A DNA stretch of 64,000 nucleotides from Bacillus sp. SD075 (GTDB lineage Bacteria > Bacillota > Bacilli > Bacillales > DSM-1321), in assembly GCF_017355165.1 (NCBI RefSeq), contig NZ_JADILK010000014.1, positions 1 through 64,000 on the forward strand, given 5' to 3'. The notes beneath the pieces are model-generated. The model did no database searches and was not told the origin of the DNA. It saw only the letters and a program-made list of their open reading frames with translations. Shown in pieces: positions 1 to 8,024 of this stretch (its first letter is position 1; each line of letters starts with the position of its first letter). A program made the translations under genes and the position numbers.

Positions 1-51
1 CAAAGAAAATCGAGTTTGTCTACATTTTTTTATGGCTTGTACAATTTGGAC

Positions 52-112
52 GTTGATTTTCATTCGGCACGCGCTTTTCCCGCAGGAGTCTCGAACACCC
101 GCTCCAATCAAC
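52..112. repeat. Remnant of a dispersed Bacillus intergenic repeat
   Basis: Short segment bounded by GTTGATT (52-58) and AATCAAC (106-112), with interior pieces such as CGCTTTTCCCGCAGGAGTC. This is the layout of the abundant GTTGATT...AATCAAC intergenic repeats of Bacillus genomes, here shortened to its ends. A second scrap with GCGGAAAGGGAGCGG and GAAATCAAC lies near 20850-20873. Function unknown; recognised from memory of the family. Confidence 0.5.
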
Positions 113-204
113 TTTGTTTTACCTTTTAGATAGAGCCCTTTTGCCTAGAGTCTTTTTTGCTTTAAAATAAACGTATTAAAACTGAAGGGGATGAGGATGC
201 TTTC

Positions 205-483
205 TACAATGATTCTATTCAGCGAGATCAACTGGAGCCATGAAGCATTTGGTTCGCAAAATGGAGGCTGCCATGGACTTCTCTTTCATTTATGACATAG
301 TGAAAGAGATGGATTCAGAGGTAGGACGCCCAAGTATTGATCCCGTTATTTTAGTTAAACTGACATTCATCCCAATAAACCTCCGGTATTCGTTCCATGC
401 GTAAAACGATTGAAGAAATAGAAACAAATATGGCTTACCGCTGGTTCTTAGGCTACGATTTTCCAAGTTTATCATTGAACAAT
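205..483 (+). pseudogene. IS1182-family transposase, N-terminal relic
   Basis: Two overlapping frames read like the start of an IS1182-type transposase: HLVRKMEAAMDFSFIY and SEVGRPSIDPVILVKL (about 235-370) in one frame, then RKTIEEIETNMAYRWFLGY (about 398-455) in another. In the family these are contiguous N-terminal sequence. A stop directly before KHLVRK, the frame change near 390 and loss of everything after about 480 show that it is dead. It marks old IS activity at the left edge of the window. Confidence 0.75.
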
Positions 484-654
484 ATTTACATACGCATCAA
501 ATATCGTTGTTACTATATGGTTTTTCTCTATAGGAAATTGTTGAGTCCACAAATAACCATATCAAAAACATATATACTTGTTAATAGTTCAGTTACTTTA
601 TCGTATTCAATGGAATGAAATAAATAAGACTCTTCTATTTCAGATTTTTTTCAT

Positions 655-747
655 CTATTTATTAATACCAGGTCCGCTTACTTCTTCATAAATAACTTTT
701 AATTCTTCAATAGTAAGTGATTCTAAAAATTCCTTTAGTTCATCCAT
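655..747 (-). CDS. 30-residue peptide under a LexA-type box
   Basis: Not recognised. A 30-codon ORF starts at ATG 747 behind a strong site (TAGGAGG, 7-8 bases upstream) and ends in TAG at 655. The peptide is acidic in its first two thirds (MDELKEFLESLTIEELK), contains GPG near the C-terminus and ends INK; it has no signal peptide, membrane segment or Cys. A promoter (TTTACT at 809-814, 17 bases, TATAAT at 786-791) points at it, and a palindrome of LexA type covers the start of transcription. It could be an SOS-induced small regulator, or a leader-like peptide whose partners were lost. No biosynthetic genes flank it. Confidence 0.5.
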   Translation of the reverse strand: MDELKEFLESLTIEELKVIYEEVSGPGINK

Positions 748-770
748 GTTAATGCCTCCTACTACAATAA

Positions 771-784
771 AGAACATTTGTTCT
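771..784. promoter_or_regulatory. LexA (SOS) box-like palindrome
   Basis: AGAACATTTGTTCT is a perfect 14-base palindrome. It matches the Bacillus LexA/DinR core GAAC-N4-GTTC, with A/T instead of C/G at the outermost bases. It lies just downstream of the -10 TATAAT (786-791, minus strand) of the 30-codon gene, where a repressor would block it. It could also act on the broken gene on the plus strand. Confidence 0.55.
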
Positions 785-995
785 TATTATAAACTCAAAA
801 ATATCACTAGTAAATAGTTAATTTTACTTTTAACACTAATAGAAGAATAATAGAATTCTTCATCAAATGTTTTCCAACCAAATTTTTTCTCATTGTTCCT
901 ACAAAACTGGAAAAGTACTTGAAAAAGCTAACTTTAATTTAAGGAGAGGGAATTATGTAGAAAAAGAAGGAAAGACAGAAAGGGAGAAACAAACA

Positions 996-1252
996 ATGTT
1001 TTCGTCTCTTGATGGTCTACGAATAGCATTTTTAGACAGTATGAATCATAAACATTACATATACGAACTTGAAAAAGATATGGAGTTTAACTTGGACGAC
1101 ATGAATTACTTTTCAATTCAACAACTACTGAAAGTAAATGGGCTTTCATAGGAGATGCTCGATTAACTTACTTTTTTTCAGATGATGATATAAAGTTAAA
1201 AGAATTGGTCATTAATGAACCGATTAAATTAGGTTTGAATGATGAAGCATAA
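996..1252 (+). pseudogene. Small hypothetical protein, interrupted
   Basis: Not recognised. ATG 996 follows a usable site (AAAGGGAG, 10 bases upstream). The reading starts MFSSLDGLRIAFLDSMNHK and runs to a stop at 1151. The neighbouring frame then continues in the same acidic style (FIGDARLTYFFSDDDIKL ... LGLNDEA) to a stop at 1252, followed by a terminator hairpin. A single frameshift around 1140 therefore probably split one gene of about 85 codons. The frame is open upstream of 996, but without a start signal. Confidence 0.4.
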
Positions 1253-1313
1253 AGATTAAAAAGAATATAGCATAATCTTTATCCACTGGTAGCGTTGGTT
1301 CAAGATTACAAGT

Positions 1314-1343
1314 AGAGGCCCCATATTTAAGGTCCTCTTTTTC
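1314..1343 (+). terminator. Rho-independent terminator
   Basis: Arms AGAGGCCC (1314-1321) and GGTCCTCT (1331-1338), one mismatch, followed by TTTTTC on the plus strand. It closes the small interrupted gene before it. Confidence 0.6.
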
Positions 1344-1389
1344 ACTTCCATTTAGCGGCTTTGATCTTTAACTGAACCTTTCAAAAAAA

Positions 1390-1430
1390 GATAAATTGAT
1401 TTCCAACCAATGGATGGAAATCAATTTATC
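1390..1430 (-). terminator. Rho-independent terminator of glaH
   Basis: Perfect 16-bp inverted repeat (1390-1405 and 1415-1430) with a 9-base loop. Read on the minus strand it is followed by CTTTTTTTGA, so it ends the glaH transcript. Confidence 0.85.
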
Positions 1431-1481
1431 TTAAAAATGGTATTTGGGGATGAAAAAAACTATTGGGTTTACAAAGTAAAA

Positions 1482-2420
1482 CTATTGATTGAATCTTCCG
1501 CGCTGGCGAAGTAATTCACGGTTAAGTTTCGGATCTTTTTCAAATGCAGCGCGGCCGTGAAGCCAAAATATATTGTTGACAACAACTAGATCTCCAACAG
1601 GCAGTTCCAGTTCAAGTACGCTTTCATCGTTTTCTAAAGAACTGGATAAATCTCGTAAGTATTTGGCTTGTTCGATTGATTCAGGATAAACAAATTGATC
1701 GATAAAACATATACCAGGTTTGTTATTATGATTGAAGAAAGTCAATCTTTCAATTTCCTGATCAATGTTCTTGCTTTTTGGAGCCTTATACGTGAATTTT
1801 TGGCTGGATAATGGATGATTTACATACGTATCAAGCTCTTTCCAATCGTCTAAGTGCAATAAGCGTGATTCGCCACCTCGTGCATTTTGTTCGACCATCT
1901 TCATCATTAGTAACCAGTCCGTTGGTTCATCAACAAAGGTTCCGTCTGTATGAAGTGTAAATAAACGATAGGCCTGACGCAAATATGAATCACTGCTATC
2001 CGTGTCTTGAACACTAAAGCGGGCATAATATTTTCCTGACATGGCATCATGGTTTGGAGTTCCCAGCAAGTATGAAATGGCTGTCGCAAAAATGACATAT
2101 TCATCTGTATTTTCCGTGACACCCTCCAAACCGAGGGTGAAGCCGCCGGATTCCCGATCATGAACGATGTTCCGAAGCACTTCACCAAAGTCTTCCCCCA
2201 CTTGATCCAATAGATATGAAGCAATGATGATTCGTGCATATGGTGTATATTCCAAATGTTGAACAGACTGATTATCCTTCGATACAGTTTCTAAAAAAGC
2301 GGCAATTGCCTCTTTTGAAATTTCAATATGATATAAACGGCTGGATTGAGGGTGTACTTTCACCTCGTATTTTTCTGTTTTCCTTTCAAATTTAGCTCTC
2401 TTTTTTTCTGCAATGCTCAT
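1482..2420 (-). CDS. glaH: Glutarate 2-hydroxylase (CsiD/GlaH)
   Basis: Fe(II)/2-oxoglutarate-dependent dioxygenase that converts glutarate to L-2-hydroxyglutarate in lysine/glutarate breakdown. The 312 residues match the CsiD family in length and signature. HTDGTF supplies metal ligands His157 and Asp159, EQNARGGESRLLHLDDW (177-193) is highly characteristic, and WLHGR gives the distal His288. Arg residues near 299-306 would bind 2-oxoglutarate. The start at 2420 follows AGGAGG. It is the last gene of the operon with lhgO, which oxidises its product, and is separated from the preceding gene by a 327-base folded leader. High confidence from family motifs plus lhgO context. Confidence 0.93.
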   Translation of the reverse strand: MSIAEKKRAKFERKTEKYEVKVHPQSSRLYHIEISKEAIAAFLETVSKDNQSVQHLEYTPYARIIIASYLLDQVGEDFGEVLRNIVHDRESGGFTLGLEGVTENTDEYVIFATAISYLLGTPNHDAMSGKYYARFSVQDTDSSDSYLRQAYRLFTLHTDGTFVDEPTDWLLMMKMVEQNARGGESRLLHLDDWKELDTYVNHPLSSQKFTYKAPKSKNIDQEIERLTFFNHNNKPGICFIDQFVYPESIEQAKYLRDLSSSLENDESVLELELPVGDLVVVNNIFWLHGRAAFEKDPKLNRELLRQRGRFNQ

Positions 2421-2475
2421 GAATAATTCCTCCTGTTATTTGTAATATAGTTGAGAAAGTTAACGGGAAATATAA

Positions 2476-2576
2476 AAAGCCAGTCGCACATGATTCCCAA
2501 ATAAAATAGGAATCCAACTGTACAACTGGCTTATATTCACTTCACTGCTCTATGCAAATAGAGTCACAGCGAATAT
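2476..2576 (-). promoter_or_regulatory. Two-hairpin leader between DUF3870 gene and glaH
   Basis: In transcript order there is first a hairpin with arms ATATTC/GAATAT (2571-2576, 2533-2538) and inner CTCTA/TAGAG. Then comes a terminator-like hairpin with arms AGCCAGT/ACTGGCT (2525-2531, 2478-2484) and inner GGAATC/GATTCC, followed by TTTTTATATTT. The second hairpin lies 50 bases before the glaH start site. It may end the upstream transcript or act as an attenuator of glaH. A possible -35 TTGACA lies near 2715 on the minus strand. Confidence 0.55.
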
Positions 2577-2747
2577 GCAGTTTATGTATGATTTATCTTT
2601 CCTGTTTCCAATCATTAAGATCTTTACACGTTTCTGAAAAGGTATTTTCCAAAAGGTGTTAATGTCATAATATTGGCTTAATTACATTAAAACGTTTTTT
2701 AGTAAAATTGTCAACATTTTTTACAAATTATTCTGAAAATCATATTA

Positions 2748-3089
2748 CTAACTTGGTAGTTTCGTTTTTTCCCCAGCTTTAATTTGCTGAAAATGGAGAT
2801 CCAGGTCCTTGAAGGCTGCAATCAATGCATTAGCTGCTTTCCCACGGTAATAAGATTGAATCGATTCTATCGCATCGTCAACACCATCATTTAAACTGAT
2901 CCCTTTTAATAAACGCCCAATGAATTCCCGGCCATGCTCTGTTGCCAATGTACAAGAAGCTTCCAGGACAACCCCATATTTAGCATCGACCTCTGCAGTG
3001 ATGGTCAATGTCTCAAAGACACTTTTCGCTGCCATCCCTTGAGGTAGACGTGCATGACCTGCAATGAAAATTGTTTTACCATTGAACAT
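2748..3089 (-). CDS. DUF3870 family protein
   Basis: A 113-residue protein that I recognise as DUF3870; no biochemical role is established. It opens MFNGKTIFIAGHARLPQGM and carries a central Cys (EASCTLATEHGREFIGRLL) and the run SYYRGKAANALIAAFKDL near the C-terminus. It has no signal peptide or membrane segment, so it should be cytosolic. The start at 3089 follows GAGGGGAAG. It sits 30 bases after lhgO and upstream of glaH on the same strand, so it probably serves glutarate / L-2-hydroxyglutarate metabolism. That link is inference from position. Confidence 0.8.
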   Translation of the reverse strand: MFNGKTIFIAGHARLPQGMAAKSVFETLTITAEVDAKYGVVLEASCTLATEHGREFIGRLLKGISLNDGVDDAIESIQSYYRGKAANALIAAFKDLDLHFQQIKAGEKTKLPS

Positions 3090-3119
3090 AAGACTTCTTC
3101 CCCTCTCTTAAAACGAATT

Positions 3120-4337
3120 TTATTTTGACAATGCAGCTTCCAATAAGTGTGATTGTTCCGGAATGCGGTTAACAACCTCTTTTCCAATTTCAATTGATGC
3201 TGTTGCTGCAGGCGACGGTGCATTACATACATGGATGGTCCGTTTCCCCATTATAATATGAAAATCATCCACCATATTACCATCATCCTGTAACGCCTGG
3301 GCCCGGACTCCCGCTGGTGCAGGGATTAAATCATCTTCTTGAATTTCCGGAATTAACTCCTGCAGGCTTTTCGTAAATTGCTTTTTACTAAAAGAACGGA
3401 CATATTCATCCATTCCTTCCTTCATGAATTTACTAGCCAGCTTCCAAAAACCTTTATACCTTAAAACTTCAGTTAAATCTTTCGCATTGAAATCGGTTTT
3501 CTTATAACCTTCCCGTTTGAAACTTAGTACAGCGTTTGGACCGGCATCTACTTCCCCGCTAATCATCCGTGTAAAATGAACCCCCAGAAATGGAAATTTC
3601 GGGTTAGGTACCGGATAAATTAAATGATTGACTAGGAAGCGTTTTTCAGGCTTCAATTTAAAATACTCACCGCGAAACGGGACAATCTTCATATCAGTTT
3701 TATAACCCGCAGCTGCTGCGATACGGTCACTATGCAATCCTGCGCAATTAATGACCACCCTTGCCTTAATTGTTCCGTTGGTCGTGTCGATGATGACTTC
3801 ATCTAAATTCTCGTCAATCTTCTCCACCTTTGTATTCAGCTTGATTTCACCGCCGTTGTCTCGGATGATATCCGCCATCTTTTCACTTACCTGACGATAA
3901 TTGACGATGCCGGCTTGCGGGACGCGAATTGCACCAAGTCCTTTAACATGTGGTTCAATTTCGTTTAATTCATCCACACCGATCCTTTGTATAGCTAGTT
4001 CATTTTGCAAACCGCGTAAATATAAATCGTCTAGAAGGGGCAATTCTTCTGGTTTTGTTGCAACAATTACCTTTCCGCAAATATCATGTTCAATTCCATG
4101 CATACGGCAGAATTCCGTCATTGATTTGCTTCCTTGACGGGCAAACCGTGCCTTGAAACTGCCTGGTTTATAATAAATTCCTGAATGGATGACACCGCTG
4201 TTGTGCCCCGTTTGATGATCTGCAACAACAGCCTCTTTTTCAATGACTGCCACTTTAGCATTAGGAAAACGCTGATAAAGTGCCATTCCCGTCGATAATC
4301 CTACTATACCCCCACCAACAATTGCGAAATCATACAC
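3120..4337 (-). CDS. lhgO: L-2-hydroxyglutarate oxidase (LhgO)
   Basis: FAD-dependent oxidase of the DAO fold that oxidises L-2-hydroxyglutarate to 2-oxoglutarate and passes electrons to the respiratory chain. The N-terminus has the dinucleotide motif GGGIVGLSTGMAL (residues 8-20). GHNSGVIHSGIYYKPGS and VINCAGLHSDRIA are typical of LhgO. The C-terminal GVRAQAL, then CNAPSPAATASIEIG, completes the family pattern. About 405 residues. I chose GTG 4337 because GGAG lies 8 bases upstream; the longer GTG at 4346 overlaps that site. Together with glaH it makes the route glutarate to L-2-hydroxyglutarate to 2-oxoglutarate. Confidence 0.92.
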   Translation of the reverse strand: MYDFAIVGGGIVGLSTGMALYQRFPNAKVAVIEKEAVVADHQTGHNSGVIHSGIYYKPGSFKARFARQGSKSMTEFCRMHGIEHDICGKVIVATKPEELPLLDDLYLRGLQNELAIQRIGVDELNEIEPHVKGLGAIRVPQAGIVNYRQVSEKMADIIRDNGGEIKLNTKVEKIDENLDEVIIDTTNGTIKARVVINCAGLHSDRIAAAAGYKTDMKIVPFRGEYFKLKPEKRFLVNHLIYPVPNPKFPFLGVHFTRMISGEVDAGPNAVLSFKREGYKKTDFNAKDLTEVLRYKGFWKLASKFMKEGMDEYVRSFSKKQFTKSLQELIPEIQEDDLIPAPAGVRAQALQDDGNMVDDFHIIMGKRTIHVCNAPSPAATASIEIGKEVVNRIPEQSHLLEAALSK

Positions 4338-4351
4338 AATTAACACTCCTT

Positions 4352-5026
4352 TTATTGATGATTTTTAGTATTCAGTAACTCCATATAGGTAATTAAATTA
4401 TTCTTCGTCCGTAAGATGTGAAATTCTACTGCTGCCCTTAGTTCTGCAGGATCCCCTCTTAGTGCCGCTTCATAAATCATTCGGTGTTCCCTTTGCGTTT
4501 CTGGGTAATAATCAATCAGCAAATTTGGCGCTATGGGTGAGATCCCCAGCGTTTCTACCATTTTTTGAACCCTTGGCCATGGGCACCCTTTTCGGAGGGT
4601 TTCATGAAAAGCCGAATTCAAAAGGATATAATGCTCATTCGTTTCATCGGATAACTGAATTCCTTCCATTTCAATCAAAATACCCTTTAATTTTTCTTTA
4701 TCCTCCTTTGTTAAATAAGGAAGCGATTTTTCTACTGCAAGACCTTCTAGCAGAGATCTGGTATGATAAATTTCTTCAATATCATCCCTGGTAATCGGTG
4801 TGACGATTGCTCCTTTATGAGGAACCATTTCCACCAATCCCTCCATTTGAAGCTGTGTAAGGGCTTCACGAATGGGCATTCTGCTTACTTCTAGGCGGTC
4901 CGCCCACTCCTCTTGGATGAGTCGCTCCCCCTTTTTCAACGTCCCATTTAAAATCGCTTTCCTAAGGCTTTTAGTTACATTTTTAACGATTGTTGATTTA
5001 TCTCTTTTTGAATGTGTATTATCCAA
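4352..5026 (-). CDS. GntR-family regulator with FCD domain
   Basis: Transcription factor with an N-terminal winged helix (ESRLIQEEWADRLEVS-like region, then MPIREALTQLQMEGLVE) and a C-terminal all-helical FCD ligand domain ending in HILRTKN. It is first in the glutarate operon, 14 bases before lhgO, and resembles the CsiR repressor that accompanies csiD-lhgO in other bacteria. TTG 5026 is 8 bases after GGTGG; GTG 5038 overlaps that site. Three operator-like copies upstream suggest autoregulation. The inducer is probably glutarate or 2-hydroxyglutarate (inference). Confidence 0.85.
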   Translation of the reverse strand: MDNTHSKRDKSTIVKNVTKSLRKAILNGTLKKGERLIQEEWADRLEVSRMPIREALTQLQMEGLVEMVPHKGAIVTPITRDDIEEIYHTRSLLEGLAVEKSLPYLTKEDKEKLKGILIEMEGIQLSDETNEHYILLNSAFHETLRKGCPWPRVQKMVETLGISPIAPNLLIDYYPETQREHRMIYEAALRGDPAELRAAVEFHILRTKNNLITYMELLNTKNHQ

Positions 5027-5048
5027 TTCAGCGTCCACCTTTCGATAT

Positions 5049-5147
5049 TGGATACAATTTTAACTATATCAGCTATATAAAGCGATTACAATACTGAAAA
5101 TCAAATACATTGTATCCAATTAATAAAATACTGGATACAATGTATTT
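5049..5147. promoter_or_regulatory. Operator cluster of the GntR regulator
   Basis: TGGATACAAT occurs at 5049-5058. A perfect 16-base inverted pair, AAATACATTGTATCCA (5103-5118) and TGGATACAATGTATTT (5132-5147), carries two more copies, separated by 13 bases. The cluster lies directly upstream of the GntR gene, as expected for autoregulation of the glutarate operon. Confidence 0.7.
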
Positions 5148-5367
5148 GGTGAATATCTAATTCATATCTGATGATAATTGGGACCACCCATTTAATATTT
5201 AACTATTTAAACAACTTTCTTTTGTTCAATCCACAAATTCCAAATCAAGGACTAAAGACATCTCCCAAAAATCACACTTGCACCAAAAGATTCTGGTCTT
5301 CTTTTTGAATATGAATGATATCATGGTTACAATATACAAAATTATACAAATTAAGGGTTGCTAGTTA

Positions 5368-5745
5368 ATGAGTAAAGACGTCTGCATGATTAGCGCAATA
5401 AGAACTAATAATTTCTCCGATAAGGAGCTTTTAGAGAAAATCGGATTACTTTGAGGCAAAGCAAATGATCTTAATATTGAAATGATATATAGGTTATACC
5501 ATCAGCAAGAGAGTAACTATCGTGGAGATTATACTTTAGCGGTAGCCACCGAAACCCCTGTATCGAATGAAAAATTTGTCATTTCCAGATCAAGAATACG
5601 CGGTATTTGAATGCTTAAAAGATGAATATTCCATAGGAGAAACTTGGAAAAGGTTATGGAGGTTGGAAGAAGGGAAAAATTGAATAGAAACTATAGTCCG
5701 GATTTTGAAAAGTATTATCCTGATGGAAAGCGGAAATACATATAA
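5368..5745 (+). pseudogene. GyrI-like effector-binding domain protein, broken
   Basis: Reads MSKDVCMISAIRTNNFSDK from ATG 5368, then hits a TGA after GLL. It resumes with IEMIYRLYHQQESNYRGDYTL and AVATETPVS, shifts frame after a further stop and ends with NYSPDFEKYYPDGKRKYI at 5745. The pattern (YRGDYTLAVATE, a purine-like ligand loop, DFEKYYPDG) is that of stand-alone GyrI/AraC-type small-molecule-binding domains such as YdeE. At least one stop and one frameshift show that it is not functional. Confidence 0.6.
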
Positions 5746-5856
5746 TATCTTATCTAAAAGTGCCAACCGTGATAAAATCAAACAAATATAGTTATGATAT
5801 GTTATATGTAAAATATGAAATTATCAAAAAGTCATTAGAAAAAGGAGAAAATATGG

Positions 5857-6567
5857 ATGAAAGAAGTAATCGGGTGGAAAAATAGTGCTCGCGGGCATAA
5901 ATTCATAGCTTCTTTTAGTGGGGGAAAGGATAGTGTCTTAGCCCTATATAAAGCAATGAAGATTGGAGAGGCGGTAGGACTGATCGTCATGTTGGAGGAA
6001 GAAGGAAAACGTTCCAGATCGCATGGAATGCCTCCGGACCTCATAGATGCCCAAGCCAAATCTATAGGTTTGCCTGTTTATACTGCAGCTGCCAGTTGGA
6101 CTGATTATGAAAAAGTATTTATGGGCCTTTTAGGAAATGCTAAAGATCAAGGGGCTGAAGTGTTAGTAACTGGTGATTTGGATATGCCTGACCACGGCTG
6201 TTGGCATGATAAAGTTACGAAGAATGCTGGATTGAAGCTTGGGATGCCTTTATGGGAAATGAACCATCGTGAAGCTGTTGAAGAGTTCATGAATCTAGGA
6301 TTTGTAACGATCATTGTAACCGTTAATTTATCATTGGGAATGCGAGAGGATGATTTAGGACGAAGGTTAACCCATGAATACGTGCACGAACTTGAAGTTC
6401 GCGGCATTGACCCATGCGGGGAAGGTGGAGAGTTTCATACCACAGTAATAGACGGGCCTATTTTTAAACAACCGATTCCTGTTCGTAAATGTGAGATTGT
6501 CAAGGACGGAAAATATGCTTTTTTACCTTTGGAGCTAAATCAGACGGCGGATAGGGATACATTTTAA
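5857..6567 (+). CDS. Dph6-related ATP pyrophosphatase (DUF71)
   Basis: PP-loop ATPase of the diphthine-ammonia ligase family, 236 residues. The PP-loop motif SGGKDS is at 21-26. SHGMPPDLIDAQAKSIGLP, LVTGDLDMPDHGCWHDKV and the C-terminal GIDPCGEGGEFHTTV block are the family signatures. Bacteria lack diphthamide, so the real substrate is unknown; an amide-forming or thiolation-type reaction on a small molecule is possible. ATG 5857 lies 9 bases after GGAG; an out-of-frame ATG at 5853 gives only a short peptide. It is monocistronic and followed by a strong terminator. Confidence 0.85.
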   Translation: MKEVIGWKNSARGHKFIASFSGGKDSVLALYKAMKIGEAVGLIVMLEEEGKRSRSHGMPPDLIDAQAKSIGLPVYTAAASWTDYEKVFMGLLGNAKDQGAEVLVTGDLDMPDHGCWHDKVTKNAGLKLGMPLWEMNHREAVEEFMNLGFVTIIVTVNLSLGMREDDLGRRLTHEYVHELEVRGIDPCGEGGEFHTTVIDGPIFKQPIPVRKCEIVKDGKYAFLPLELNQTADRDTF

Positions 6568-6606
6568 CTGAAACTAATTATCCATTTTCCTTGCAAGATT
6601 GTACTA

Positions 6607-6640
6607 CCCCCAATTATTACATTTCCTTAGTAATTGGGGG
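6607..6640 (+). terminator. Rho-independent terminator
   Basis: Perfect 10-bp arms CCCCCAATTA (6607-6616) and TAATTGGGGG (6631-6640), followed by CTGTTCATTT. It ends the Dph6-like gene. Confidence 0.75.
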
Positions 6641-6644
6641 CTGT

Positions 6645-6980
6645 TCATTTGATGGTAGGATACATTCTTAATACAAGTTAACATAATGTTATTATAGTAA
6701 CCTAATTTTGAGGCCTCCATTCATTTCTGATAACGTTTGTTACATGATTTGTTCAAAGAGTGGAATAACAGTCTTTTTCTGATAAATCATTAAGTTGAGA
6801 TAAGACTCTAACCCAACTCTTATAATTTTCAAAACTCTCAGAGGTCGATTTTCCTAATATAAGACGTATCCCATTCATATCTATCAAATTAATGTTTGCT
6901 CTGGAATGATAGCCTATTTAAGGGCTTAGATATCAAAAAAAATACCGAGTAATACAGGTATCGCACTTCGCCCTATTCAG
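6645..6980. other. Intergenic stretch, no clear gene
   Basis: About 335 bases. A minus-strand frame at 6753-6878 reads 41 codons (MNGIRLILGKSTSESFENYK and onward) but lacks a ribosome site, so I do not call it a gene. No hairpin or promoter stands out. Confidence 0.4.
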
Positions 6981-7553
6981 TTAATAATAGAAATCCATTA
7001 GAGTTTCATCCATTAAATCCTGTGTGAGTCCTATGTAAATCATCGTATCTTTTGGATTGGAATGATTAAGGATTTGTTGCAGTAAAGCTATATCCTTGAA
7101 TTTTTGGTAATGCAAATAGCCGAAGGTTTTTCGAAGGGTGTGTGTACCGACATCCGGAATGTCAGCCATTTCAGCTGCTTTGTTCAGGATCCGATAGGCC
7201 TGTACCCTAGTGATTGGACCATTACCCTTTCGACTTGGAAATAAATACTGTTCATTTTTCAGGTTCGATTTCCTGACATATTTCTTTACTTCCTTACGAA
7301 GTTGAGGATTGACAAGGAACCGCTTAATTTTATCAGTTTTTTGCTCCACAATGACTATATGCGTACCCTCAAGAATATCTTTCACTTTCAATTGTAATAG
7401 ATCACCTATACGTAATCCGATGTTTATCCCAATTGAAAACATCATATAATCCCTGTAGCTGCAATATTTTAATAGTGACTTTTTCATCTTTTCTATGTGA
7501 TCCAACCTACGTATCGGCTGGACATTTTTTATTCTTTGAGCGGTTGATTGCAT
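6981..7553 (-). CDS. Solitary tyrosine recombinase (integrase)
   Basis: Phage-type site-specific recombinase of 190 residues that consists almost only of the catalytic domain. The active-site set is visible: Arg48 (GLRIGDL), His138 and Arg141 (HTLRKTFGY), His164 (LNHSN) and the nucleophile Tyr173 (MIYIGL). The usual N-terminal core-binding domain is reduced to about 35 residues. I chose ATG 7553, which follows GGAAAGGGG; the longer frame to 7613 has no ribosome site. No phage genes surround it. Two decayed relatives lie near 46.6 and 48.7 kb. It seems intact. Confidence 0.88.
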   Translation of the reverse strand: MQSTAQRIKNVQPIRRLDHIEKMKKSLLKYCSYRDYMMFSIGINIGLRIGDLLQLKVKDILEGTHIVIVEQKTDKIKRFLVNPQLRKEVKKYVRKSNLKNEQYLFPSRKGNGPITRVQAYRILNKAAEMADIPDVGTHTLRKTFGYLHYQKFKDIALLQQILNHSNPKDTMIYIGLTQDLMDETLMDFYY

Positions 7554-7619
7554 GAATGGCCCATTCCCCTTTCCACTTCTTTCATTGTACGTGAACAGGT
7601 GAAAAAAAGGCAAGTTTTA

Positions 7620-8024
7620 TAAATTTTCATACGCTTATAAACCTTGATTTAACGCGTTTTCGAATGTATCAATAGGAGTCCTTTGTTACATTCGGAATAT
7701 TCTAGTAATATCATTCAGGAAACTTCAAAAAACTATTAACCTCCATTAACCGCTTATATAGCCTTCTAGAGCGATTTTAATACAATCAGGAATAAAGACT
7801 CAATGCATTTTAAACAATAGCGTTAAAACCCAAATATGAAGGCCGTTTTTTTGCTTTTTTTAGATTTTGTAGAACAATGTAAATCATCCTATCGATATTA
7901 ATAATGATTTCCCTTTCTTTTTATTAATTATTCAGTTAGTTATCAATAATTATATTATGTAAACTAAATATATTTGATAAAGAGAAATTTATGCATACCC
8001 CCTTTATCAAATCCTACCGATTGA
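7620..8024. other. AT-rich intergenic stretch
   Basis: About 400 bases without a credible ORF. The only structure is a 10-bp inverted repeat TTTGATAAAG (7973-7982) / CTTTATCAAA (8002-8011) just after uvsE. It has a long loop and no good T-run, so it is at best a weak terminator. Confidence 0.4.

Noticed and set aside
1907..2239. 110-codon frame overlapping glaH on the same strand
   Set aside because: It lies wholly inside the strongly conserved glaH frame and reads as low-quality sequence; a shadow ORF.
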